Origin: Alphaproteobacteria bacterium
Lineage (GTDB): Bacteria > Pseudomonadota > Alphaproteobacteria > Sphingomonadales > Emcibacteraceae
Assembly: GCA_002401545.1 (NCBI GenBank)
Contig: NVTJ01000005.1
Coordinates: forward strand, 11,280-27,472
Direction: 5' to 3'
DNA: 16,193 nucleotides
The notes beneath the pieces are model-generated. The model saw only the letters and a list, made by a program, of their open reading frames with translations, was not told where the DNA came from and searched no databases. Position numbers and translations under genes: made by a program. Positions within the stretch are counted from its first letter, which is position 1. Every line of letters starts with the position of its first letter. Shown piece after piece: positions 7,341 through 14,818 of this stretch.

Positions 7341-8561
7341 TCAATTTCTAATGACGATATTACCTTTTTTCACCACAATAGCAATGTGATCGCCCCTGCT
7401 ATTGAACAGGGACAGGTCATGCAGGGGATTACCGTCAATGATGATCAGGTCAGCCGGGGCATCAGGTGCCACCATACCCAACATGCCCTTTGAGTCCAGA
7501 ATTTTGCCGTTAATCGCCGTAGCTGATCGCAGAATTTCATAGGGCGACTGTATTTCACGGCGAATTTGGAATTCCTCACACTGAAATTCATGCATTGCCC
7601 CCAGCAGATCGGTGCCAAAGCCAATATTCACACCGGCCTTCATGGCATTTTCCAGTGACTGCAAACCTGCCGCCATGACCTCTGACAGTTTTTGAAAATT
7701 CTCATTCCGAAAACCATAGGATTTCCCATGATTTTTAAGGGCCTGATAGGTAATTAATGTGGGAACCAGAAATACATCCTGTTTTGCCATGAGATGTGCG
7801 GTTTCCAGTTGCAAAAAATTTCCATGCTCCACTGTTCTGATCCCCAGTTCCACAGCCTTGCGGATCTGTTTATCCTGATAAATATGGGCCATAATATATG
7901 ATCTTCGGCGATCTGCTTCCTCGACGGCGGCTTTTATTTCATCGTCAGTGAATTGGCATAGCCATACCGGATCGGCCTCAGATGAGACCCCGCCATTCAG
8001 CATCAGCTTGATCTGATGCGCCCCTTTGCGGAATTCCTCCCGCACCGCTTTTCGCACCTGATCCACCCCGTCAGCCACAATGACCATATGAGGCTGATGG
8101 GCAGAGCAGAGACAGGGTTCTTCATATATTTTTGGACGTATTTCTCCATGCCCCCCGGTTTGGGTTATGGGACGGCCTGAGAAGAAAATTTCCGGGCCAT
8201 TGACAAGCCCCTGTTTTACCGCCTCCGCCAGACCGAAATCAGCCCCCCCCGCATCACGAACAGACGTAAATCCGCGCCGCAGGGCATCTTCAAGCAAACG
8301 GCTCGCCGCAGGATATAATAATGACGGTGGTATGGTTGAAGAATCATATCCGTCAACCTTAACCAGACAGGCATGGAAATGGGCATCAATCAATCCCGGC
8401 ATCAGGGTTTTCCCTTGGCCGGAAATACGCTGCCCACCGGAAAAACTGATTCTCCGGTGGGATATTTCCTTTATCCTGTCCCCCTCAATCGCCACATGAT
8501 GATTTTCCTTGATTTCAGGCGATATACCGTCAAAAATATTAACATTCTCAAATATAATCAT
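7341..8561 (-). CDS. Amidohydrolase without signal peptide, prolidase-like (amidohydrolase C)
   Basis: Third COG1228-type amidohydrolase of the window, 406 residues from the ATG at 8561. Ligand motifs are intact: DAHFH (His61, His63), HQIKLMLNGG (Lys185), MAHIY (His226), EHG (His246), GFGTDLLG (Asp318). GGHGE (137-140) and the GGVSSEADP stretch make it closer to amidohydrolase A than to B. It starts directly with the first beta strand (MIIFENVNIFDG) and shows no signal peptide, so it is predicted cytoplasmic. An in-frame GTG at 8579 would add 6 residues; neither start has a clear Shine-Dalgarno, and the ATG is preferred because it matches the usual family N-terminus. It lies 53 bases after the receptor gene and 24 before the cyclophilin gene on the same strand, implying one operon. 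A role in cytoplasmic hydrolysis of the imported ligand is inferred. Confidence 0.92.
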   Translation of the reverse strand: MIIFENVNIFDGISPEIKENHHVAIEGDRIKEISHRRISFSGGQRISGQGKTLMPGLIDAHFHACLVKVDGYDSSTIPPSLLYPAASRLLEDALRRGFTSVRDAGGADFGLAEAVKQGLVNGPEIFFSGRPITQTGGHGEIRPKIYEEPCLCSAHQPHMVIVADGVDQVRKAVREEFRKGAHQIKLMLNGGVSSEADPVWLCQFTDDEIKAAVEEADRRRSYIMAHIYQDKQIRKAVELGIRTVEHGNFLQLETAHLMAKQDVFLVPTLITYQALKNHGKSYGFRNENFQKLSEVMAAGLQSLENAMKAGVNIGFGTDLLGAMHEFQCEEFQIRREIQSPYEILRSATAINGKILDSKGMLGMVAPDAPADLIIIDGNPLHDLSLFNSRGDHIAIVVKKGNIVIRN

Positions 8562-8614
8562 GGGACAATTCAACTTCACTTCTGAAGGGCGGATAGTGCG
8601 GTTTCAACGCCCGA

Positions 8615-10879
8615 TCAGAAATTGCTTCTGACCGTGACGCCGATAGTGCGCGGCTCCACACGGATCGCCGCATCCGGGTCAAAGGGCGGGCGCCTTAAAG
8701 CCCTGACCACGCCATGACTGTCGAGCAGGTTATTGGCGAAGAGAGAGATTTCCAGATTTTCCCACTCAACCCCGATACGAAGGTTGGCAATGGTATATTC
8801 CTCCATCTTGCGATCATTGGCTGTTGTCCTGTTAAATTCGGTGAAACGCTCACCCACATATTGCAGATTTGCCCAGATGAAAGCATCCATATTATTGGCG
8901 ATGGGAAACACATATTCCGCAGATCCGTTAAAGGAATATTCCGGGACAAAGGGCGCCCTGTCACCCTTCACCGCGCTCAGGTTAGGCACATCCTCGGACA
9001 ATTCTGAATTGGTGTAAGAGCCGCCAAGGCTCAGGGTCAGCCCTTCGGTGAGATGGGCATTCAGTTCCACTTCAATACCCTGACTGGTGGCGCCCCCCAC
9101 ATTTTCACGAAAACCAAAACCACAATCAAAGCTGCGGCTGGTCTGCATATCCTGCCATTTGATATAGAAATAGGCGGCATTATAGGATAATTTGCCGTCT
9201 TCTGTTGTTCCCTTGGCCCCCACTTCATAATTCCAGGTTTTATCAGAATCAAAGAAACGGGTATCGCCCCCTTCCCGTTCCACGTCCGCCAGTTCATCTG
9301 CACAGACCGCCTCGGGAATAGCACCGTTAATGCCGCCATAACGGAAGCCACGGGCCACCTGGGCGTAAACCAGCATATTGTCATTGACGTCAAAGGAAAT
9401 ATTCAACTTGGGATTAAAACCGTCCTCCTTACTCTGGGGCCGGGGGTCACTGTTTGAGCCACCGTTAAACAGGCCGGACTGGAAAAAATCAATATCCTGC
9501 TGCCAGTTGAAATAGCGCAGCCCCGCCGTTATGGTGAATTGGTCAATTGAATAATAGGCCTCGCCAAAGATAGCAAATGTCTTAACGGTCAGGTCATCAA
9601 AACCAAAGAACAAATGGTCAGCCGGCGCGCCAAAATCAGAAGACGGGATGCCCAGAACCGCATCCGCGCCCGGCACGGGAAAAGTGTTCAGATACAGCGT
9701 ATCCTTCTTGTCAAAATAACCGCCAACCGTCCATTGCAAATCACTGTCCGTCGTTGATGACAGTCTGACTTCCTGGGCAAATACATCCAGTGTCGTATCA
9801 TCAACCAGCTCATGGGGCGTAATGCCTGGCGGCAGAGCCAGTGTGAATAACAGATCAAGGGAGCGCCGATTTATGATATGCCGGTCAAAATACGATGAGG
9901 AGGAAACCAGATTGGCCCAGCCCAAATCATAATTTAACGTCATATTATATATCTGCATTTCATCATCATATCCATCAAATGATGTTGAATCCCGGGTGAA
10001 TAATGGGGTGGCATCAAAATCTTCCGGGCGGCCATTATCTGAATAATCATGATGGAAAAAACTGAAATCCGCCGTAAATTCCTCTGTGATCATGGCCCTG
10101 ACAGCAATCTTTACCCCTTTGGTTGAGCCGTCATTAATATCCTTCTCACCCGTTGCGACATTATCAATATACCCCCCATTATGGCGGAAATAGCCGCTGG
10201 CGCGAATGGCAATCTTATCCTCAATGATTGGCACATTAACCAACCCCTTGAAGCCATAATTTTCAGTGCCATGGCGGACCGTTGATAATTCTGCCTCTGC
10301 CTTGCCTTCTATTTCTGAAAGATTGGGTTTTTTGGAAACCAGCCGTATGGTTCCAGCCATGGCACCCGCCCCGTATAGCGTTCCCTGTGGCCCACGCAGC
10401 ACTTCAACCCGGTCAAGGTCAAACAGGCTAAGTTCCGGATTCATGGCGCCCAGTGAGATGGGAATTTCATCCAGATAGATACTGACCGTTTCCTGATTCT
10501 GTGTGTCATTGTCATTTCCCCCGCCATTGGCAATACCGCGTATAAAAATACGGGTCCGGCCCGGCCCATTCTGATAGGCGGTCAGGCTGGGAACGGAACG
10601 CAACAGATCGGTAAAATCCGTTGCCCCCATATTTTCAATCATGCTTTCAGAAACCACATTGATGCTGATGGGCACATCATACATGCTTTCCGAACGCTTG
10701 CGGGAGGTGACAACGATTTCTTCAAAACCGGTGTCTTCATTTATTTCTGCCGCCTCATCAGCGATTGCCCCATTTGGTACCATTACTGCCGCAAGAGAGA
10801 ATAGTCCGGCAAGGGTTGTTGATTCCGCCAGTTTTCTCAACGATTTGCTGTTTTCTGCTGATTTATAAATATTGGTCAT
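8615..10879 (-). CDS. TonB-dependent receptor, complete
   Basis: Complete outer-membrane TonB-dependent receptor of 754 residues. An N-terminal signal peptide with a long polar start (about 1-40, hydrophobic STTLAGLFSLAAVMV, cleavage near AIA/DE) precedes the TonB-box/plug start EEIVVTSRKR (53-62). The plug follows, with DVPISINVVS, RIFIRGI and the signature VEVLRGPQGTLYGAGAMAG (158-176). The barrel ends in the classic EPRTIGVTVRSNF with terminal Phe, which the outer-membrane assembly machinery recognises. A strong ribosome binding site (AAGGATGAGGA) sits just before the ATG. An AraC-type regulator lies 147 bases upstream on the same strand, and an amidohydrolase plus a cyclophilin lie directly downstream, so regulator, receptor and hydrolase form a natural unit. 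It belongs to the large sphingomonad/caulobacter-like receptor group; the ligand is not predictable, and a siderophore is not excluded. Confidence 0.96.
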   Translation of the reverse strand: MTNIYKSAENSKSLRKLAESTTLAGLFSLAAVMVPNGAIADEAAEINEDTGFEEIVVTSRKRSESMYDVPISINVVSESMIENMGATDFTDLLRSVPSLTAYQNGPGRTRIFIRGIANGGGNDNDTQNQETVSIYLDEIPISLGAMNPELSLFDLDRVEVLRGPQGTLYGAGAMAGTIRLVSKKPNLSEIEGKAEAELSTVRHGTENYGFKGLVNVPIIEDKIAIRASGYFRHNGGYIDNVATGEKDINDGSTKGVKIAVRAMITEEFTADFSFFHHDYSDNGRPEDFDATPLFTRDSTSFDGYDDEMQIYNMTLNYDLGWANLVSSSSYFDRHIINRRSLDLLFTLALPPGITPHELVDDTTLDVFAQEVRLSSTTDSDLQWTVGGYFDKKDTLYLNTFPVPGADAVLGIPSSDFGAPADHLFFGFDDLTVKTFAIFGEAYYSIDQFTITAGLRYFNWQQDIDFFQSGLFNGGSNSDPRPQSKEDGFNPKLNISFDVNDNMLVYAQVARGFRYGGINGAIPEAVCADELADVEREGGDTRFFDSDKTWNYEVGAKGTTEDGKLSYNAAYFYIKWQDMQTSRSFDCGFGFRENVGGATSQGIEVELNAHLTEGLTLSLGGSYTNSELSEDVPNLSAVKGDRAPFVPEYSFNGSAEYVFPIANNMDAFIWANLQYVGERFTEFNRTTANDRKMEEYTIANLRIGVEWENLEISLFANNLLDSHGVVRALRRPPFDPDAAIRVEPRTIGVTVRSNF

Positions 10880-11026
10880 TCCTCATCCTTTCAAATTTAT
10901 TGCTATTTGCCCTGAAAAAATATTTTTTTGTTTTGCAAAAGACATCGTATCAGAAATATTATTTTAATAATGATGCAATCGTCCGAATGAATAATGCGAT
11001 TATATATAAGTAGACAGAAAAGAACC
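10880..11026 (-). promoter_or_regulatory. AT-rich leader/promoter region of the receptor operon
   Basis: This 147-base gap between the regulator stop and the receptor start is very AT-rich. It contains a perfect palindrome ATTATT-TT-AATAAT (10958-10971) and long T/A runs, and ends in the receptor's strong Shine-Dalgarno sequence. No confident -35/-10 pair was found. It is the obvious place for the adjacent AraC-type regulator to bind, but no operator can be named. Confidence 0.4.
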
Positions 11027-12061
11027 TTAGTGACTGCGGATGGCTTTGGGCAGAAAGCCAAATTTCTTTTTGAAAGCAGCGGTGAAATTTGTGGCATGTT
11101 CATATCCCACCAGAGTGGATACCTGAGAGATTTGCAAATTTCGATCAAGAAGCAATTCCCGCGCCTTATTCATGCGAAATTCCTGACAGAAATCAAATAT
11201 TGTGCTGCCCAATATTTCCTTGAATTCAGCACAAAGGCTGCTGCGATTTAGCCCAACCTGCCGGGCTAGGTCATTAATGGTTGGCGGGGATTTATAATTT
11301 TCCACCAAAATCCGCTGGGCTTCGAGAATTTTCTTTTTCCGTGTATTGGCCGGACTTGCCAGAACGGGAATAGCTTCAAAATCATCTTCGATCTCCTGAA
11401 ACAGACGACAGACCAGTTCTGCTGATTTTGCTTCGGTGAAAATACGTCGCCGTGCCCCTTCATATGGCATCCACAGCAGATCGAGAATGTTGTTCATAAT
11501 GCCCGGAGACAGGGGGAAGTTATAAATATTCTTGCTCAATTCACCACCAAAAATCACATCCTGAAGATGAGATGGTATTTTCTTTCTGTTTATTTCAAAA
11601 CTGTCATATAAAAAACGGGGGCGCATATGCAGCGTGACCGAGCTTAAATGACTACCCTTGTCAATGGACAGGTCAAATGAATGATCTTCTCTGGTATACA
11701 TTATCGAGGCACTGGCCTGTGGAATATCAAGCTTTCCTGCCTTTTCATAGGCCAGACCATATTTGCCGGACAAAACAAATCTTAGCGTTACCACATCCTG
11801 TGTCGGCAATATGGTCTGATGATATTCCGCGTGATAAAACCCTTCGGCCAGACAAATAAGCATTTCACTATTGGGACGGTATAATTCCCAGTAGCCCCGC
11901 GCAATGTCATCATTAAGTTCCAGCCGCAATCCGTTATCCGTATCACAGAATTGACTGATGCTAAGAAAATCATATCGCTCGGGTTCAGAAAGATAGGCCT
12001 GATTAAACCCTGCATATATACGATTAATGTCATTCTGTGTAGGTGTTTGCATGCCTTCCAA
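11027..12061 (-). CDS. AraC/XylS-family transcriptional regulator
   Basis: DNA-binding activator of the AraC family, 344 residues from a TTG at 12061 or 341 from an ATG at 12052. The TTG has AAAAAGG about 5 bases upstream, whereas the ATG has only a too-close GGAAGG, so the TTG is taken; the choice is uncertain. The C-terminal 100 residues hold both helix-turn-helix units: TINDLARQVGLNRSSLCAEF and ISQVSTLVGYEHATNFTAAF, followed by KKKFGFLPKAIR. The N-terminal 240 residues are a ligand-sensing region of the PchR-like type (LHMRPRFLY..., then the EAKSAELVCRLFQEI helix). PchR-like regulators commonly control adjacent TonB-dependent receptor genes and respond to the imported ligand; here the receptor is the next gene on the same strand. 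Ligand unknown. Confidence 0.93.
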   Translation of the reverse strand: MEGMQTPTQNDINRIYAGFNQAYLSEPERYDFLSISQFCDTDNGLRLELNDDIARGYWELYRPNSEMLICLAEGFYHAEYHQTILPTQDVVTLRFVLSGKYGLAYEKAGKLDIPQASASIMYTREDHSFDLSIDKGSHLSSVTLHMRPRFLYDSFEINRKKIPSHLQDVIFGGELSKNIYNFPLSPGIMNNILDLLWMPYEGARRRIFTEAKSAELVCRLFQEIEDDFEAIPVLASPANTRKKKILEAQRILVENYKSPPTINDLARQVGLNRSSLCAEFKEILGSTIFDFCQEFRMNKARELLLDRNLQISQVSTLVGYEHATNFTAAFKKKFGFLPKAIRSH

Positions 12062-12141
12062 TATAGCCTTTTTAGGTAAAAAATCAACTTTTCCCGAAAA
12101 AGCACTGACCAGCGCATAAGGTCATCCCGGTGATAAACCAA

Positions 12142-12173
12142 AGGCGGTAGTTCCAAAAAAGAAACTACCGCCT
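12142..12173 (-). terminator. Rho-independent-type terminator of the porin gene
   Basis: AGGCGGTAGTT (12142-12152) and AACTACCGCCT (12163-12173) form a perfect 11-bp stem over a 10-base loop. On the minus strand it lies about 11 bases after the porin stop codon and is followed by TTGGTTTATC, an imperfect T-rich tail. Strong stem, modest tail. Confidence 0.7.
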
Positions 12174-12184
12174 GACTGCTTGAT

Positions 12185-13498
12185 CTACCAGTCAACCTGG
12201 GCGCGAATACCTAATGCATTCACACTATTTTCGCCGTTTATATCATTAAGGGATACATCTCTTGCATTTTTGATCTGGGAATTCGAATAATTTACCATGA
12301 AACGGGTGTGACGGTTCAGCCACCAGTTAACACCAACAATGAAGGTATCCTGCTCACCCCCGAAAATACCTTCGTCCGACAAATCTATCCGATCATAACG
12401 AACGGCAAGTTGCCATGCGCCCATGCCGCCGGAAAATACTGGATTATTGACTTTGATCCGCTGAAAGGAACCTTTTTTTGCTTTATAAGACCGTTTTTCA
12501 CCTGTAAGAATATAACTGGCTTCGATATAACCACCAGAAAAGGTGGGGTCATTCTGACCTGTTGCCGGATTCGCCAGATTTGCCTTGACCGTGGCCCATT
12601 CTGCCTGCACGGAAAGGGAATTCATCACAGCGGCCATTTCCAGACCAAGGAAGGTATCACTCTCGGAAATACGGTCTGTGGCCACATAGCGGTTCGCCGC
12701 AAGATGGGCGTGGGGGCGTTGACGATAGCGAATGAGACTCTGATCTGCGCCAGGTTTCTGATAGCGAAAGGACGTGCCAAAATGCAGTTGGGTATTGCCA
12801 AATTTTGGCCCATAAGTCACCCGGCCTGCCAGGGCATAGCCTTCATCCTCACTCTTGGTGGCGTTAGCTCCGCGAAAGATACCAACATTCACGGTATAAT
12901 CATCGCCGCTATAACCAACGCCAACGCCCATTTGGCGGGCAAGGCCGAAGGCATCTGTGAAAGAGGCGCGTTCCATGAAAGTGATGTAGCGGGAGCTAGT
13001 CTGCTCTTCCAGCGAGTTTGGTGTCTTGAACTGGCCAATTTTTACTTTAACCGGTCCACTCCATTGCAGATAAGCATCTTTGACAGTCGCTATATCGCCC
13101 GCAAAATCAATCTCGAATTTATATTTCACATCTGTCCAGGCTATGCCTTCAATTCCCAGACGGGCAGTTCTAAACTCGGTCGCTTTGGTGTTCTCATTAT
13201 TATTGGCGTCATTGATCCAGGCGCTATCCATAAAGAGACGACCGCGTAAATTCATTTTGAACCGGCCATCCGGGCTTGAGATTTCCGGTGCTGGTTCCCA
13301 TTTTACCTTTATAGGACTGGTTTTATTTTCCTCAACTTTTTTGACTACGGTTTCCAGCTTCTTTGTAATTTTGCTTAATTGCTGACGCAGTTCAGTGATT
13401 TCACTTTCGAGCTTGCCAACGTTTTGCGCACTTGCATTTGCCGTAAGAAAAATTGTTGTCATTGCTGTGGTTGTTAGGATGCATTTAATCAATTTCAT
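12185..13498 (-). CDS. Phosphate-selective porin, OprP/OprO family
   Basis: Outer-membrane anion porin of the OprP/OprO family, which in Pseudomonas forms trimeric phosphate or polyphosphate channels. The 437 residues start with a signal peptide (cleavage near ASA/QN, residue 24), then a short heptad-rich segment (about 26-58, KLESEITELRQQLSKITKKL) predicted to form a coiled coil, then the 16-strand-type barrel opening with GRFKMNLRGRLFMDSAW. The family motif region IGQFKTPNSLEEQTSS followed by FMERASFTDAF is clear, and the C-terminus reads LGIRAQVDW with terminal Trp. GGAGG lies 8 bases ahead of the ATG. The gene is divergent from phoR and carries a PhoB box about 90-115 bases upstream, which supports a phosphate role beyond homology alone. 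Ion selectivity is inferred. Confidence 0.93.
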   Translation of the reverse strand: MKLIKCILTTTAMTTIFLTANASAQNVGKLESEITELRQQLSKITKKLETVVKKVEENKTSPIKVKWEPAPEISSPDGRFKMNLRGRLFMDSAWINDANNNENTKATEFRTARLGIEGIAWTDVKYKFEIDFAGDIATVKDAYLQWSGPVKVKIGQFKTPNSLEEQTSSRYITFMERASFTDAFGLARQMGVGVGYSGDDYTVNVGIFRGANATKSEDEGYALAGRVTYGPKFGNTQLHFGTSFRYQKPGADQSLIRYRQRPHAHLAANRYVATDRISESDTFLGLEMAAVMNSLSVQAEWATVKANLANPATGQNDPTFSGGYIEASYILTGEKRSYKAKKGSFQRIKVNNPVFSGGMGAWQLAVRYDRIDLSDEGIFGGEQDTFIVGVNWWLNRHTRFMVNYSNSQIKNARDVSLNDINGENSVNALGIRAQVDW

Positions 13499-13547
13499 TT
13501 TATTTCCTCCATTGTTCCACCATCATCTGGCAGTATATTTTTAAGAT

Positions 13548-13562
13548 TACGAATGGTTCGTA
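13548..13562. repeat. Inverted repeat in the porin leader
   Basis: TACGAA-TGG-TTCGTA is a perfect 6-base inverted repeat with a 3-base spacer. It lies between the predicted porin -10 and the porin start codon, so it could be an operator or a leader-RNA hairpin. No regulator is assigned. Confidence 0.4.
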
Positions 13563-13577
13563 TGCTGGAAAATACTG

Positions 13578-13613
13578 ATGATAAATGACGGGCTGATGGC
13601 AGAAATATGACAG
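13578..13613 (-). promoter_or_regulatory. PhoB-dependent promoter of the porin (triple Pho box and -10)
   Basis: On the minus strand three heptamers sit at exact 11-base periodicity: CTGTCAT (13613-13607), CTGCCAT (13602-13596) and CCGTCAT (13591-13585), separated by 4-base spacers. The first two make the standard 18-bp Pho box (7+4+7, heptamer consensus close to CTGTCAT). A TATCAT (13583-13578), 5 of 6 matches to the -10 consensus, starts 12 bases after the second heptamer, the spacing expected when PhoB replaces a -35 element. The direction points to the porin. Confidence 0.8.
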
Positions 13614-13675
13614 TTTTGTTTCATCAGGCCATATCCGGGTTGCCAGTATTCATGGTTTCGTTCATAAACGCAGGC

Positions 13676-14725
13676 ATGAAGAAAAGAACAAACCAAAAAG
13701 TAAAAACGCCTTTTTACCGGTCAGAATCATTGGATAGCTTGCCGCTGCCAATCATTATTATATCGCCGGAACTTGTGCTTCTTGCCGCAAATAAAAAGGC
13801 GGTAGAGATCTTTGAAGGATTTAAGGCAGATAAATATCTTTCTACAATGATCACGGATACCTATTTTCTGGAGATATGCGCGCGTGTGTTTGAAAAGGGT
13901 GAAGCTCTGGAATGTGAAATAGTGCGAACGGCTCGACGTAAACGGACCTTTCAGGCCAACATAAGCCCCTTTCAGAATGCCGAAGGTCACGGGGCTTATA
14001 TAGCCCTATATGAAACCACTGAAATTCGCGAGGCAGAAAAAATGCGGGCTTCGTTTGTTGCTGATGTCAGCCATGAATTACGCTCGCCCTTGACAACTCT
14101 GATTGCGATAATCGAAACTTTAAAGGGCCGGGCGGGGGAAAAACCGGAAACGCGGGCACGTTTTATCGAATTAATGGCTGAGGAAACCGATCGCATGCAT
14201 AGTATTGTCAATGACCTTCTGAGCCTGTCCGCGACAGAAGCCGTTGAACATATCTTGCCGGATGAGAATGTGAATCTTTCTTCTGTCATGACAAACATCG
14301 TTAAAGCCCTGTCGACAAAGGCTCGTGCAAAAGGAATGTCTATCCTGCTTGAAATGGATGATGAATTGCCCGATATGCGAGGGGTATATAAAGAATTATA
14401 TCAAGCCATTTACAATCTGGTGGACAACGCCATAAAATATGGCCAACGGAACACCAAAGTGACCCTTCGCGTGGAAAGGCAGGATACTATGGTAGAGGTT
14501 ATGATTCATAATCTCGGCACGCCTATTCCAGAGAAACATATCCCGCGCCTGACCGAACGTTTTTATAGAGTAGACAAAAGCCGCTCGCGTGACCTTGGCG
14601 GCACCGGCCTCGGGCTCGCCATTGTGAAACATATCGTAAACCGCCATTTGGGGGAACTCCGTATTGAGAGCAGTGTGGCGGCAGGGACGGTTTTTTCCGT
14701 CAGCTTTCCCCTAAATCCAGAATAG
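13676..14725 (+). CDS. phoR: Phosphate regulon sensor histidine kinase PhoR, no membrane segment
   Basis: Histidine kinase expected to phosphorylate PhoB when phosphate is scarce. It has 349 residues from this ATG: a PAS domain (about 20-115), then the HisKA helix with DVSHELRSPLT (phospho-accepting His133), N-box LVDNAIKYG (Asn251) and the ATP-binding end ERFYRVDKSRSRDLGGTGLG, which is the PhoR signature. The ATP-lid motif is HNLGTPIP rather than the DxGxGI form, a variant found in other kinases. No transmembrane helix is present, although typical PhoR proteins have one or two at the N-terminus. In-frame ATGs at 13652 and 13607 are alternatives; none has a good Shine-Dalgarno, and 13607 lies inside the porin's Pho box, so 13676 is favoured. 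Even the longest form has no convincing membrane helix. It is followed by pstS and pstC, the usual partners that relay phosphate status. Confidence 0.9.
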   Translation: MKKRTNQKVKTPFYRSESLDSLPLPIIIISPELVLLAANKKAVEIFEGFKADKYLSTMITDTYFLEICARVFEKGEALECEIVRTARRKRTFQANISPFQNAEGHGAYIALYETTEIREAEKMRASFVADVSHELRSPLTTLIAIIETLKGRAGEKPETRARFIELMAEETDRMHSIVNDLLSLSATEAVEHILPDENVNLSSVMTNIVKALSTKARAKGMSILLEMDDELPDMRGVYKELYQAIYNLVDNAIKYGQRNTKVTLRVERQDTMVEVMIHNLGTPIPEKHIPRLTERFYRVDKSRSRDLGGTGLGLAIVKHIVNRHLGELRIESSVAAGTVFSVSFPLNPE

Positions 14726-14730
14726 TTGAC

Positions 14731-14786
14731 TTGTAACACAACTGTCATATTCCTGTAATTTTTCCGTCTCATTTTCCAGGTATGTT
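14731..14786 (+). promoter_or_regulatory. PhoB-dependent promoter of pstS (tandem Pho boxes and -10)
   Basis: CTGTCAT (14742-14748), spacer ATTC, CTGTAAT (14753-14759) form a near-perfect 18-bp Pho box. The 11-base periodicity continues with CCGTCTC (14764-14770) downstream and a weaker TTGTAAC (14731-14737) upstream, giving up to four half-sites. TATGTT (14781-14786), 10 bases past the last heptamer, is a plausible -10. The ATG of pstS follows about 33 bases later. This gives pstS its own phosphate-starvation promoter, separate from phoR. Confidence 0.82.
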
Positions 14787-14818
14787 TCTCGGATATTGGA
14801 AAAATGAAAGAATTTGAG

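Noticed and set aside
10958..10971. ATTATT-TT-AATAAT as a Fur or regulator operator
   Set aside because: In such AT-rich sequence a 6-base palindrome of A and T only is easily due to chance, and it does not match a known Fur box well enough to name.
11788..12195. A 135-codon minus-strand frame overlapping the regulator's N-terminus and the porin terminator
   Set aside because: It overlaps the well-supported AraC-family gene in another frame, crosses the porin stop and terminator, and has no recognisable domain.
12308..13249. A 313-codon open frame antisense to the porin gene
   Set aside because: It lies wholly inside the porin, whose signal peptide, family motifs and C-terminal Trp are clear. 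Its translation shows no domain or signal and is rich in Cys/His/Ile as expected of an antisense frame.
13607..13675. Upstream in-frame ATG for phoR at 13607
   Set aside because: This ATG is part of the CTGTCAT heptamer of the porin's Pho box (reverse complement), and the 23 extra residues show no domain or membrane helix. It is kept only as an alternative start.
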